Shown here piece by piece: positions 10,758 through 23,243 of a DNA stretch of 64,000 bases. Position 1 is the stretch's first letter; each line of letters begins with the position of its first letter. The notes below the pieces were generated by a model that did not search any database, was not told the origin of the DNA, and saw nothing but the letters and a program-made list of their open reading frames with translations. A program made the translations under genes and the position numbers. The stretch is from Rutidosis leptorrhynchoides (taxonomy: Eukaryota; Streptophyta; Magnoliopsida; Asterales; Asteraceae): positions 154,056,501 to 154,120,500 of the forward strand of contig NC_092338.1 in NCBI RefSeq assembly GCF_046630445.1, given 5' to 3'.

Positions 10758-13700
10758 ATGGCACCGACTACTCGACACACCGTGAATATGAATGAAGAGG
10801 AATTCCGTACTTTTCTAGCTTCAAACATAGCCGCAGTACAGGCTGCGCTACATACCAACTATAACCTTGGATCTAGCAGTACAGGAAATCGTGTAGGATG
10901 CACCTACAAAGAATTCACTGCCTGCAAACCTTTGGAATTTGATGGAACCGAAGGACCGATCGGATTGAAACGGTGGACCGAGAAGGTTGAATCGGTGTTT
11001 GCCATAAGTAAGTGTACTGAAGAGGACAAAGTGAAGTACGCTACGCATACCTTCACAGGTTCTGCGTTAACATGGTGGAATACCTATCTAGAGCAAGTGG
11101 GACAAGATGATGCGTACGCACTACCGTGGTCAGCATTCAAGCACTTGATGAACGAGAAGTACCGTCCCAGAACCGAGGTCAATAAGCTCAAGACAGAACT
11201 TAGAGGGTTACGAACCCAAGGATTTGATATTACCACGTACGAAAGACGATTCACAGAATTGTGCCTATTGTGTCCGGGAGCATTCGAAGATGAGGAAGAG
11301 AAGATCGACGCGTTTGTGAAAGGATTACCGGAAAGAATCCAAGAAGATATAAGTTCACACGAGCCCGCCTCCATACAACAGGCATGTAGAATGGCTCACA
11401 AACTAGTGAACCAGATTGAAGAAAGAATTAAAGAACAGACTGCTGAAGAGGCCAATGTGAAGCAAGTCAAAAGAAAGTGGGAGGAAAACGGTGATAAGAA
11501 TCACCAATACAACAACAACAGCAATTACAACAATAATCGCAACAATTATCCCAACAATCGCAACATCAATCGCAACTACAACAAACGGCCCAACAACAAC
11601 AACAACAACAACAACAGCAACTACAACAATCATCCCAACAACAATAATAACAGCAACAACAACAACAATCAGAAGCAGCTATGCCAAAGGTGTGAAAAGA
11701 ATCACTCGGGGTTCTGCACCAAATTTTGCAACAAGTGTAAAAGAAATGGTCATAGCGCGGCGAAGTGTGAGGTCTACGGACCAGGGGTTAATAGAACGAA
11801 AGGAACAAATGGTGTCGGAACGAGTAATGGCGGAGCAAGTAGTGTCGGAGCAAGTTATGCCAATGTAGTTTGTTATAAATGTGGAAAACCAGGCCACATT
11901 ATTAGAAATTGCCCGAATCAGGAGAACACGAATGGACAAGGCCGTGGAAGAGTTTTCAATATTAATGCGGTAGAGGCACAGGAAGACCCGGAGCTTGTTA
12001 CGGGTACGTTTCTTATTGACAATAAATCTGCTTACGTTTTATTTGATTCGGGTGCGGATAGAAGCTATATGAGTAGAGATTTTTGTGCTAAATTAAGTTG
12101 TCCATTGACGCCTTTGGATAGTAAATTTTTACTCGAATTAGCAAATGGTAAATTAATTTCAGCAGATAATATATGTCGGAATCGAGAAATTAAACTGGTT
12201 AGCGAAACATTTAAGATTGATTTGATACCAGTAGAGTTAGGGAGTTTTGATGTGATAATCGGTATGGACTGGTTGAAAGAAGTGAAAGCGGAGATCGTTT
12301 GTTACAAAAATGCAATTCGCATTATACGAGAAAAAGGAAAACCCTTAATGGTGTACGGAGAAAAGGGCAACACGAAGCTACATCTTATTAGTAATTTGAA
12401 GGCACAAAAACTAATAAGAAAAGGTTGCTATGCTGTTCTAGCACACGTCGAGAAAGTACAAACTGAAGAAAAGAGCATCAATGATGTTCCCATTGCAAAA
12501 GAATTTCCCGATGTATTTCCGAAAGAATTACCGGGATTACCCCCACATCGATCCGTTGAATTTCAAATAGATCTTGTACCAGGAGCTGCACCAATAGCTC
12601 GTGCTCCTTACAGACTCGCACCCAGCGAGATGAAAGAACTGCAAAGCCAATTACAAGAACTTTTAGAGCGTGGTTTTATTCGACCAAGCACATCACCGTG
12701 GGGAGCTCCTGTTTTGTTTGTCAAGAAGAAAGATGGTACATTCAGGTTGTGTATCGACTACCGAGAGTTGAACAAACTTACCATCAAGAACCGCTACCCA
12801 CTACCGAGAATCGATGACTTATTTGATCAACTACAAGGCTCGTCTGTTTATTCAAAGATTGACTTACGTTCCGGGTATCATCAAATGCGGGTGAAAGAAG
12901 ATGATATTCCAAAGACTGCTTTCAGAACACGTTACGGTCATTACGAGTTTATGGTCATGCCGTTTGGTTTAACTAATGCACCAGCTGTGTTCATGGACCT
13001 TATGAACCGAGTGTGTGGACCATACCTTGACAAGTTTGTCATTGTTTTCATTGATGACATACTTATTTACTCAAAGAATGACCAAGAACACGGTGAACAT
13101 TTGAGAAAGGTGTTAGAAGTATTGAGGAAGGAAGAATTGTACGCTAAGTTTTCAAAGTGTGCATTTTGGTTGGAAGAAGTTCAATTCCTCGGTCACATAG
13201 TGAACAAAGAAGGTATTAAGGTGGATCCGGCAAAGATAGAAACTGTTGAAAAGTGGGAAACGCCGAAAACTCCGAAACACATACGCCAGTTTTTAGGACT
13301 AGCTGGTTACTACAGAAGGTTCATCCAAGACTTTTCCAGAATAGCAAAACCCTTGACTGCATTAACGCATAAAGGGAAGAAATTTGAATGGAATGATGAA
13401 CAAGAGAAAGCGTTTCAGTTATTGAAGAAAAAGCTAACTACGGCACCTATATTGTCATTGCCTGAAGGGAATGATGATTTTGTGATTTATTGTGACGCAT
13501 CAAAGCAAGGTCTCGGTTGTGTATTAATGCAACGAACGAAGGTGATTGCTTATGCGTCTAGATAATTGAAGATTCACGAACAAAATTATACGACGCATGA
13601 TTTGGAATTAGGCGCGGTTGTTTTTGCATTAAAGACTTGGAGGCACTACTTATATGGGGTCAAAAGTATTATATATACTGACCACAAAAGTCTTCAACAC

Positions 13701-15332
13701 ATATTTAATCAGAAACAACTGAATATGAGGCAGCGTAGGTGGATTGAATTATTGAATGATTACGACTTTGAGATTCGTTACCACCCGGGGAAGGCAAATG
13801 TGGTAGCCGATGCCTTGAGCAGGAAGGACAGAGAACCCATTCGAGTAAAATCTATGAATATAATGATTCATAATAACATTACTACTCAAATAAAGGAGGC
13901 GCAACAAGGAGTTTTAAAAGAGGGAAATTTAAAGGATGAAATACCCAAAGGATCGGAGAAGCATCTTAATATTCGGGAAGACGGAACCCGGTATAGGGCT
14001 GAAAGGATTTGGGTACCAAAATTTGGAGATATGAGAGAAATGGTACTTAGAGAAGCTCATAAAACCAGATACTCAATACATCCTGGAACGGGGAAGATGT
14101 ACAAGGATCTCAAGAAACATTTTTGGTGGCCGGGTATGAAAGCCGATGTTGCTAAATACGTAGGAGAATGTTTGACGTGTTCTAAGGTCAAAGCTGAGCA
14201 TCAGAAACCATCAGGTCTACTTCAACAACCCGAAATCCCGGAATGGAAATGGGAAAACATTACCATGGATTTCATCACTAAATTGCCAAGGACTGCAAGT
14301 GGTTTTGATACTATTTGGGTAATAGTTGATCGTCTCACCAAATCAGCACACTTCCTACCAATAAGAGAAGATGACAAGATGGAGAAGTTAGCACGACTGT
14401 ATTTGAAGGAAGTCGTCTCCAGACATGGAATACCAATCTCTATTATCTCTGATAGGGATGGCAGATTTATTTCAAGATTCTGGCAGACATTACAGCAAGC
14501 ATTAGGAACTCGTCTAGACATGAGTACTGCCTATCATCCACAAACTGATGGGCAGAGCGAAAGGACGATACAAACGCTTGAAGACATGCTACGAGCATGT
14601 GTTATTGATTTCGGAAACAGTTGGGATCGACATCTACCATTAGCAGAATTTTCCTACAACAACAGCTACCATTCAAGCATTGAGATGGCGCCGTTTGAAG
14701 CACTTTATGGTAGAAAGTGCAGGTCTCCGATTTGTTGGAGTGAAGTGGGGGATAGACAGATTACGGGTCCGGAGATTATACAAGAAACTACCGAGAAGAT
14801 CATCCAAATTCAACAACGGTTGAAAACCGCCCAAAGTCGACAAAAGAGCTACGCTGACATTAAAAGAAAAGATATAGAATTTGAAATTGGAGAGATGGTC
14901 ATGCTTAAAGTTGCACCTTGGAAAGGCGTTGTTCGATTTGGTAAACGAGGGAAATTAAATCCAAGGTATATTGGACCATTCAAGATTATTGATCGTGTCG
15001 GACCAGTAGCTTACCGACTAGAGTTACCTCAACAACTCGCGGCTGTACATAACACTTTCCACGTCTCGAATTTAAAGAAATGTTTTGCTAAAGAAGATCT
15101 CACTATTCCGTTAGATGAAATCCAAATCAACGAAAAACTTCAATTCATCGAAGAACCCGTCGAAATAATGGATCGTGAGGTTAAAAGACTTAAGCAAAAC
15201 AAGATACCAATTGTTAAGGTTCGATGGAATGCTCGTAGAGGACCCGAGTTCACCTGGGAGCGTGAAGATCAGATAAAGAAGAAATACCCGCATCTATTTC
15301 CAGAAGATTCGTCAACACCTTCAACAGCTTAA
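10758..15332 (+). pseudogene. gag-pol of element A, one in-frame stop
   Basis: One long frame coding for the chromoviral polyprotein. I start at ATG 10758 (MAPTTRHT), not the in-frame ATG at 10722, because gag usually begins so. Approximate residues: gag/capsid 60-220; Asn-rich linker 245-300; zinc knuckles CQRC (about 309) and CYKCGKPGH (about 373); aspartic protease DSGAD (about 430); reverse transcriptase with FIDD (about 764); RNase H from about 905. Codon 936 (13563-13565) is TAA where Gln (CAA) is usual. The frame then continues to 15332 with the rest of RNase H, the integrase HHCC finger (14055-14190), catalytic SDRD (about 14449) and TDGQSE (about 14546), and a chromodomain-like tail (about 15154-15290). 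No frameshift is seen. As it stands integrase would not be made unless the stop is read through. Confidence 0.95.
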
Positions 15333-15367
15333 AATTTCGGGACGAAATTTATTTAACGGGTAGGTAC
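15331..15367 (+). other. Polypurine tract region of element A
   Basis: AAAATTTCGGGACGAAATTT followed by the TTAACGGGTAGGTAC tail directly abuts the 3' LTR. The same arrangement precedes the 3' LTRs of B (43192-43228) and D (61076-61112, reverse). It primes plus-strand synthesis. Confidence 0.8.
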
Positions 15368-18300
15368 TGTAGTGACCCGAACTTTTCCATGTTTATATAT
15401 ATTAATTGAGATTGATATTTACATGATTAAATGTTTCCAACATGTTAAGCAATCAAACTTGTTAAGACTTGATTAATTGAAATATGTTTCATATAGACAA
15501 TTGACCACCCAAGTTGATCGGTGATTCACGAACGTTAAAACTTGTAAAAACTATATGATGACATATATATGGATATATATATATAGTTAACATGATACTA
15601 TGATAAGAAAACACATCATAAAGTATATTAACAATGAACTACATATGTAAAAACAAGACTACTAACTTAATGATTTTTAAACGAGACATATATGTAACGA
15701 TTATCGTAGTAAAGACATTTAATGTATATATATCATATTAAGAGATATTCATACATGATAATATCATGATAATAAAATAATTTAAAATCTTATTTGATAT
15801 TATAAACATTGGGTTAACAACATTTAACAAGATCGTTAACCTAAAGGTTTCAAAACAACACTTACATGTAACGACTAACGATGACTTAACGACTCAGTTA
15901 AAATGTATATACATGTAGTGTTTTAATATGTATTTATACACTTTTGAAAGACTTCAATACACTTATCAAAATACTTCTACTTAACAAAAATGCTTACAAT
16001 TACATCCTCGTTCAGTTTCATCAATAATTCTACTCGTATGCACCCGTATTCGTACTCGTACAATACACAGCTTTTAGATGTATGTACTATTGGTATATAC
16101 ACTCCAATGATCAGCTCTTAGCAGCCCATGTGAGTCACCTAACACATGTGGGAACCATCATTTGGCAACTAGCATGAAATATCTCATAAAATTACAAAAA
16201 TATGAGTAATCATTCATGACTTATTTACATGAAAACAAAATTACATATCATTTATATCTAATCCATACACCAACGACCAAAAACACCTACAAACACTTTC
16301 ATTCTTCAATTTTCTTCATCTAATTGATCTCTCTCAAGTTCTATCTTCAAGTTCTAAGTGTTCTTCATAAATTCCAAAAGTTCTAGTTTCATAAAATCAA
16401 GAATACTTTCAAGTTTGCTAGCTCACTTCCAATCTTGTAAGGTGATCATCCAACCTCAAGAAATCTTTGTTTCTTACAGTAGGTTATCATTCTAATACAA
16501 GGTAATAATCATATTCAAACTTTGGTTCAATTTCTATAACTATAACAATCTTATTTCAAGTGATGATCTTACTTGAACTTGTTTTCGTGTCATGATTCTG
16601 CTTCAAGAACTTCGAGCCATCCAAGGATCCATTGAAGCTAGATCCATTTTTCTCTTTTCCAGTAGGTTTATCCAAGGAAATTAAGGTAGTAATGATGTTC
16701 ATAACATCATTCGATTCATACATATAAAGCTATCTTATTCGAAGGTTTAAACTTGTAATCACTAGAACATAGTTTAGTTAATTCTAAACTTGTTCGCAAA
16801 CAAAAGTTAATCCTTCTAACTTGACTTTTAAAATCAACTAAACACATGTTCTATATCTATATGATATGCTAACTTAATGATTTAAAACCTGGAAACACGA
16901 AAAACACCGTAAAACCGGATTTACGCCGTCGTAGTAACACCGCGGGTTGTTTTGGGTTAGTTAATTAAAAACTATGATAAACTTTGATTTAAAAGTTGTT
17001 ATTCTGAGAAAATGATTTTTATTATGAACATGAAACTATATCCAAAAATTATGGTTAAACTCAAAGTGAAAGTATGTTTTCTAAAATGGTCATCTAGACG
17101 TCGTTCTTTCGACTGAAATGACTACCTTTACAAAAACGACTTGTAACTTATTTTTCCGACTATAAACCTATACTTTTTCTGTTTAGATTCATAAAATAGA
17201 GTTCAATATGAAACCATAGCAATTTGATTCACTCAAAACGGATTTAAAATGAAGAAGTTATGGGTAAAACAAGATTGGATAATTTTTCTCATTTTAGCTA
17301 CGTGAAAATTGGTAACAAATCTATTCCAACCATAACTTAATCAACTTGTATTGTATATTGTGTAATCTTGAGATACCATAGACACGTATACAATGTTTCG
17401 ACCTATCATGTCGACACATCTATATATATTTCGGAACAACCATAGACACTCTATATGTGAATGTTGGAGTTAGCTATACAGGGTTGAGGTTGATTCCAAA
17501 ATATATATAGTTTGAGTTGTGATCAATACTGAGATACGTATACACTGGGTCGTGGATTGATTCAAGATAATATTTATCGATTTATTTCTGTACATCTAAC
17601 TGTGGACAACTAGTTATAGGTTACTAACGAGGACAGCTGACTTAATAAACTTAAAACATCAAAATATATTAAAAGTGTTGTAAATATATTTTGAACATAC
17701 TTTAATATATATGTATATATTGTTATAGGTTCGTGAATCAACAGTGGCCAAGTCTTACTTCCCGACGAAGTAAAAATCTGTGAAAGTGAGTTATAGTCCC
17801 ATTTTTAAAATCTAATATTTTTGGGATGAGAATACATGCAGATTTTATAAATGATTTACAAAATAGACACAAGTACGTGAAACTACATTCTATGGTTGAA
17901 TTATCGAAATCGAATATGCCCCTTTTTATTAAGTCTGGTAATCTAAGAATTAGGGAACAGACACCCTAATTGACGCGAATCCTAAAGATAGATCTATTGG
18001 GCCTAACAAACCCCATCCAAAGTACCGGATGCTTTAGTACTTCGAAATTTATATCATATCCGAAGGGTGTCCCGGAATGATGGGGATATTCTTATATATG
18101 CATCTTGTTATTGTCGGTTACCAGGTGTTCACCATATGAATGATTTTTATCTCTATGTATGGGATGTGTATTGAAATATGAAATCTTGTGGTCTATTGTT
18201 ACGATTTGATATATATAGGTTAAACCTATAACTCACCAACATTTTTGTTGACGTTTAAAGCATGTTTATTCTCAGGTGAATATTAAGAGCTTCCGCTGTT

Positions 18301-18619
18301 GCATACTAAAATAAGGACAAGATTTGGAGTCCATGTTTGTATGATATTGTGTAAAAACTGCATTCAAGAAACTGATTTCGATGTAACATATTTGTATTGT
18401 AAACCATTATGTAATGGTCGTGTGTAAACAGGATATTTTAGATTATCATTATTTGATAATCTACGTAAAGCTTTTTAAACCTTTATTTATGAAATAAAGG
18501 TTATGGTTTGTTTTAAAAATGAATGCAGTCTTTGAAAAACGTCTCATATAGAGGTCAAAACCTCGCAACGAAATCAATTAATATGGAACGTTTTTAATCA
18601 ATAAGAACGGGACATTTCA
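15368..18619 (+). repeat. 3' LTR of element A
   Basis: A 3252-bp copy of the 5' LTR. Differences seen are A at 15708 (T at 5861) and C at 17137 (T at 7290). The target duplication TTTTC follows at 18620-18624. Confidence 0.97.
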
Positions 18620-20186
18620 TTTTCGATTTATAGAACTTAAGTTATGAACGATTGAAGTTATGTTTTTGTATGATTAAAGGTGAACGTTTTTGGCATGCTA
18701 AATGACATATAACTGATAATATAAATTCATAGGGATGTTAGACTTGAAAAACCACTGATATTATACTCAAGAATCGGGTCGATTCGAATTTTCTTTAGAC
18801 TTTTACGCTCGTTCAAAGTTTGGTACATGTTAATAAAAATGCTGTTTGATTTCTGAAAACTGCATGAACATAGTTTAACGTATTCTGTAACTGGGGCTTT
18901 TCTAGGACAAATCAGACTATACAAAAAATTGGGTAGATTCTCCACTTAAAAACGCCGCATCTCCAATTGGCGGTGACTGATTTGGAGTTGCGCTGATTTT
19001 TCTAAAAATCACAGAAGTTGCTGCTGTAAACCTTGTTTTAAACTTGTGTTTTTGCAAATGTTTCGGGTTATAAAAATAATGACCAATACTTGAGACTTGA
19101 AACTTTTTGTATGAACTTAATACACTTATATTAACTATTTCATATAGTGTGGGGTGTTCTAAAGTGGTAATTTTGTATATGTATAAACCATGTAATTTAA
19201 ACCGTCCGTTTGGACATTTAACCCGTTTAAGCCAAAAAGTGTCAAAATGGTTAACGGGCACCGAGGACACGTCCGATATATCAATTTAAGTAAGTTTGAA
19301 GTTTGTAGTGTTTTAAAAATGATTTTTGGCATGTTTTGATCAAAATGGGTATTTATGACCCATTTGAGTCATACGCGTCTACTTTGACCAATATGCGAAA
19401 TTTTGAGGATCAAAGGTATGTAACACGTCTAAAATATCATTTTTAAACTTATGACATGATTTTTACATGCTCAAGTATTATGGTTTGAAATTTGAGTTGT
19501 CAATGGAAATTTTTTATTATTTTAGTGAAAGTGTCAAAATGACTCTCGGGCTCACTTTGTAGGCTCGTAAATTATAAATGATTAAGTTATGGCGAAAGCT
19601 ATTAATTGGGTCAGAAAGTAGATATGAGATGCTTCAAAATGATATAAGATATGTATGATTTTGTTGATTCAAAACTAGATTAAAACGAGCCTGAAAACAA
19701 GATGTTGGGGCTGACTTTTAGTTTTGGTAAAGTGTTAAAAATGACTCTTGGGTCTACTTTGCGGACTCGTAAGTTGAAATTAGTTAAGTCTCGATAAAAA
19801 CTGTTAATTGGTATTGAAAGTATTTACGACATGCTTTAAAACGATATATTATATGTATAATTTTGTTAAATCTAAACAGGTTTAAAACAAGCGTGAAAAT
19901 GGGTAATGGTTGCTGATTTTGAACACTTAGCATTTTATCAGCAGTTTACATTTTATCAGCAGTTTATGTTTCGGGAGGCTGTTTTCGCGAGGCCATAACT
20001 TTCAAACCGTAACTCCGTTTTCGTCAAATAAACTGTCTATAGAAAGGTGGGATGATATACTTTCCAATGGTCACGACCTAAGGTATTATATCAAAGTTGA
20101 TGGGATCCGGAATCAGCTACAAAATACCTAAAAAATACATATATGTAAATAATATTTTTTTCTAAGTAAAAATAGATAACCTAAGT

Positions 20187-20311
20187 TTGACTTATGTTTG
20201 ACTATTTGACCAACTTGGGTAATATTATGAGATTGTTTATTTGTGTTGACCATGTTGACTGTGTTTGACTTGCGTTTGACTTACTTTGACTTCTGTTGAC
20301 TTTTGTTGACT
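20187..20311 (+). promoter_or_regulatory. W-box (TTGAC[C/T]) cluster in solo LTR 2
   Basis: Ten TTGACT or TTGACC sites in about 125 bp, all on the + strand. TTGACY is the binding core of plant WRKY factors, so the LTR may respond to stress or defence signals. Site matches are direct; activity is inferred. Confidence 0.55.
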
Positions 20312-21469
20312 TTTGCTAAACTTTGCTAAATTTATGAGTCGGACTTGAGCAATAGGACTATACTTACCCTATGGACCGACCTAGCTTATTAGACACTTAT
20401 TGACCAACATATGTTCTCTAGGTTGAGGTCTACGGTTACTTGCATTCCGATATCTGGTCACATCTCTGTGATTTATTTCTGAAGTTGTCAGGTGAGTTTC
20501 ATTTGCTCCCTTTTTAATTGCTTTTGCAATCTATTTTTTTGGGCTGAGAATACATGCACTTTATTTTAAACGCAATGGATACAAGTACATACTAAATTCT
20601 ACACTGAGTTTGAACCGAAAATCCCTTAGCTTTGGTAACTAGTAACTGCCGGTTATAAGAACTGGTGGGCGAGAGTAGTTATATATGGATCCATAGGGCT
20701 TGACATCCCCGTCTGTTCCAGGTATAGAAACCCTAGCCTGAACTATAAAACAGACGTATGCTATTTGAGGTTAGTACACGATGGTTTGTGTGTATTGTAC
20801 ATGTTGGTTGCATGTATGTTAAAACAGGGGTACTTATTATATAAACGTTAAAGTTTAGTTACCAGGGTGCTCAATCTTGTAGAATATTTTGATACACGTT
20901 TCTGGATGAAACAACTGAAATCTTGTGATCCACCTTTATATACAGATTATGCGCAATATTAAAACTATGAACTCACCAACCTTTGTGTTGACACTTTTTA
21001 GCATGTTTATTCTCAGGTCTCTAGAAGTCTTCCGCTTTTTGCTTATACGTTATACAAGCTATGTGCATGGAGTCATACATGCTTTATTAGAGAAAACTTT
21101 GCATTCACAAAATCATCACCATGTATCTTATTTTGACTGTATTGTCAACGGATGTATTATTGTAAACTATTATTTACGGTGATTGTCTATATGTAGAAAT
21201 CATCAGATGTCGAAAGCCTTGGATTTAGATATTCATTTATGGTGTGTCTTTTCAAAAGAATGCAATGTTTACAAAACGTATCATATAGAGGTCAATACCT
21301 CGCAATGAAACCGGTGAATAACGTACTGCGTCAATAGCGATTTTGGCGGGTCGTTACACAAACTAATTTTTTCAATACCAATATTTTCAATAATAACGTT
21401 TTCAATAATAAAGGAGTTATTCATTACACAACAACAAAAACCAATACCACATAAGTCGTGTATCAGGGA

Positions 21470-21620
21470 GGTGGGATGTAGACAATCCTTCCCCTATCCG
21501 AGAACAAAGACAAGTCATTTCTCCACCCAGAGTGAAAACACTTTTAAAAGTAGAGAAGGTCCTCCCTCTCTATTCGACGGATAGAGAGATGGCTTCTGAG
21601 TGGACCTCCGGTTAATAAGT
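21470..21620. repeat. SINE-like dispersed plant repeat
   Basis: The block running from GATGTAGACAATCCTTCCCC to GGATAGAGAGATGGCTTC and GTGGACCTCCGG resembles a very common plant dispersed repeat (Au-SINE-like, from memory). No target duplications were resolved. Family call is tentative. Confidence 0.4.
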
Positions 21621-21878
21621 GCGGCAAAAAAATTAAAAATAATAAAATATAATAAAAAAGAAAACTGAGACACCAAGAAAATGATAAAATCAAATTTTCA
21701 TGGTTTTTAAATCCTGCCTGAAATTTAATTTAGGCTCTAAGAGTTAGTCAAGTCGTCAATAAATCGAAGCTTGCTGTTGACTCAATAACTAGAGCCGTAA
21801 AGGAGTTATTCATTGTAATTGTATTATACATTTTATCAACATCAATACTAAATTATCGAAAACTAATTTACAAAACTG

Positions 21879-21907
21879 TCGTGCAACGCACAAGCTCATA
21901 AACTAGT
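21879..21907 (+). mobile_element. Helitron-type 3' terminus
   Basis: Small hairpin GTGC-AAC-GCAC followed about a dozen bases later by CTAGT (21903-21907). Helitrons end in a short hairpin about 10-12 bp before CTRR and insert before T. The matching 5' end is not identified, and the interior was disrupted by solo LTR 2. Confidence 0.6.
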
Positions 21908-21936
21908 ATACTAAATGACATGGGATTCTTGATCGT

Positions 21937-22140
21937 TTTAGTTATATCGCGATGTCGTTTTGAGTTTGCGTTCACACTACAAAGGCCCCCTCAACTTTCA
22001 CACAAATTACACATCGCCCCCTCAAATTTACACTTTTTATTAGTTATATCGCGATGTCGTTTTGAGTTTGCGTTCACACTACAAAGGCCCCCTCAACTTT
22101 CACACAAATTACACATCGCCCCCTCAAATTTACACTTTTT
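21937..22140. repeat. Two tandem copies of a 102-bp unit
   Basis: GTTATATCGCGATGTCGTTT begins at 21941 and again at 22043. The copies are essentially identical, so the duplication is recent. The 102-bp length is a multiple of three and keeps an 86-residue repetitive frame open, which I do not treat as a gene. Confidence 0.93.
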
Positions 22141-22206
22141 CAGGGGTAAAAAGTGTAAATATATAATTTTATTAAAATAAAAAAAACTTACTCCACCCAA
22201 ATTTAT

Positions 22207-22450
22207 AACGGGCCCCATCTTCTCGCTCGGTGCGAGTTAAATTTTTCCGAGGCCACCGTTCAACTCGAAAAAATCTCACGAACCCAACGAGACTAACTAT
22301 ATGCGAAACGGACATCGTTAAAAAAACACTAAATAACGGGCCCTATATTCACGCTCGGTGTGAATTAAATTTTTCCGAGACCACCTTTCAACTCGAATTA
22401 ATTTTACAAAAACGACGCGACTAACTATACGTGAAACGGATATCGTTAAA
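22207..22450. repeat. Diverged tandem duplication (128-bp offset)
   Basis: AACGGGCCC starts at 22207 and 22335. Both copies continue through CTCGGTG, TTAAATTTTTCCGAG and CGAAACGGA-type blocks with scattered substitutions. It lies inside the probable Helitron ending at 22604. Confidence 0.8.
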
Positions 22451-22548
22451 AAATTAAATATTTCGGGCTAAATTACATACATATACATACACGTCCAACA
22501 AACAACCCAACCTATTAGATATATTAGGTACCAAACAAGGTATATCCA

Positions 22549-22604
22549 AATTCGACCGCGCACCGAATACAACCGCAGCAACGCGCGGTCGAATTTTTTC
22601 TAGT
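22549..22604 (+). mobile_element. Helitron-type 3' terminus with 13-bp stem
   Basis: AATTCGACCGCGC (22549-22561) and GCGCGGTCGAATT (22583-22595) are perfect inverted copies, followed by TTTTCTAGT. This is a Helitron-like end with an unusually long stem. The 5' end may be upstream of the tandem repeats but was not fixed. Confidence 0.6.
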
Positions 22605-23243
22605 AATAATTATAAATAAGTAAATAAATATCAAGAAAAGCATAAACCCTATACAATGTAACCTTTTAATTTGTACAATACAAATTTTTAGTTAACGGAT
22701 CATACGATTCTGCGGAGACTATTGCTATGCGTATAGAATATGCAAACCTAAAATTTAAAAATTAATTACTAAAACTAATATTTTGTAGGTTACTTGTGGT
22801 TTTGCCTTTGCGTCTTAACAATCCAATCCAAACCAATTAAATATGTTCCTTTCAAAAGCATGTTGGACCTAATAACATTCAGGCCCAATTGAATCAGCTT
22901 GCGGGCACTTATTAATTGAACGGAATCTTATGAAAACTTGGACCAAACAACACTAAAGCCCAATTTAATTTTTTTAGCTCGTAACAAAGTTAATAAATAC
23001 TTAAATAATCTTTAATTCAACCTCTCTCCGTGTTTCTCTGTTTCGCAGGTGTCTCCTTTTTAAATTAACTTTAGAATTTTTATGACTCATTTAAAATAGA
23101 AAAAAAAAAGATAAACCAATTTTTGTTTCATTGTCTATTGGCCAATATGTAAATCAAGACATCCATGAGGTTTCTTTCGCAAGTTTTTTTTAACCCAAAT
23201 GCCTAGCTACAAAAGTAACAGCTATCAGCCCGTGGTCAACATA
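22605..23243 (-). other. LD downstream region / probable 3' UTR
   Basis: No other gene seen. The sequence between the LD stop codon (23244) and the Helitron end holds the LD 3' UTR and terminator, whose exact end is not evident. Confidence 0.5.

Larger units (their letters stand above)
5521..18619 (+). mobile_element. Element A: complete, young Ty3/gypsy Tekay-type LTR retrotransposon
   Basis: A 13,099-bp element with LTRs 5521-8772 and 15368-18619, flanked by perfect TTTTC duplications (5516-5520 and 18620-18624). Order: 5' LTR, PBS, acidic ORF, F-box ORF, internal PPT-like hairpin, gag-pol, PPT, 3' LTR. Protease, RT, RNase H, integrase and a chromodomain-like tail occur in Ty3/gypsy order, and the long LTRs plus chromodomain point to the Tekay (Del) chromoviruses. 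By eye the two LTRs differ at only two of 3252 positions (5861/15708 and 7290/17137). At an assumed 1.3e-8 substitutions per site per year this suggests insertion some tens of thousands of years ago. The polyprotein has one premature stop. Confidence 0.95.
3982..21358 (+). mobile_element. Solo LTR 2, interrupted by element A
   Basis: The LTR starts TATAATAACCC (the usual TG start decayed to TA) and ends GGGTCGTTACA. Its ends are flanked by perfect CAAAC duplications at 3977-3981 and 21359-21363. Removing element A and its extra target copy (5521-18624) leaves 3982-5520 plus 18625-21358, a 4273-bp LTR. No internal region is present, so it is a solo LTR that later received element A. It carries the same inverted-repeat modules (20544-20557 and 21001-21016) as the other LTRs. 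A probable 5' leader with a splice-donor-like GGTAAGTTTT lies near 5102. Confidence 0.92.

Noticed and set aside
11491..11868. Thr-rich frame inside gag
   Set aside because: Shadow of the Asn-rich CAACAA repeats of gag in another frame.
13566..15332. Separate integrase gene starting at TTG after the stop
   Set aside because: The first codon is Leu of the usual QLK sequence. It is the continuation of pol after a nonsense change, not an independent gene.
21920..22180. 86-residue repetitive frame
   Set aside because: Open only because the 102-bp tandem unit is a multiple of three; no motif and no gene context.
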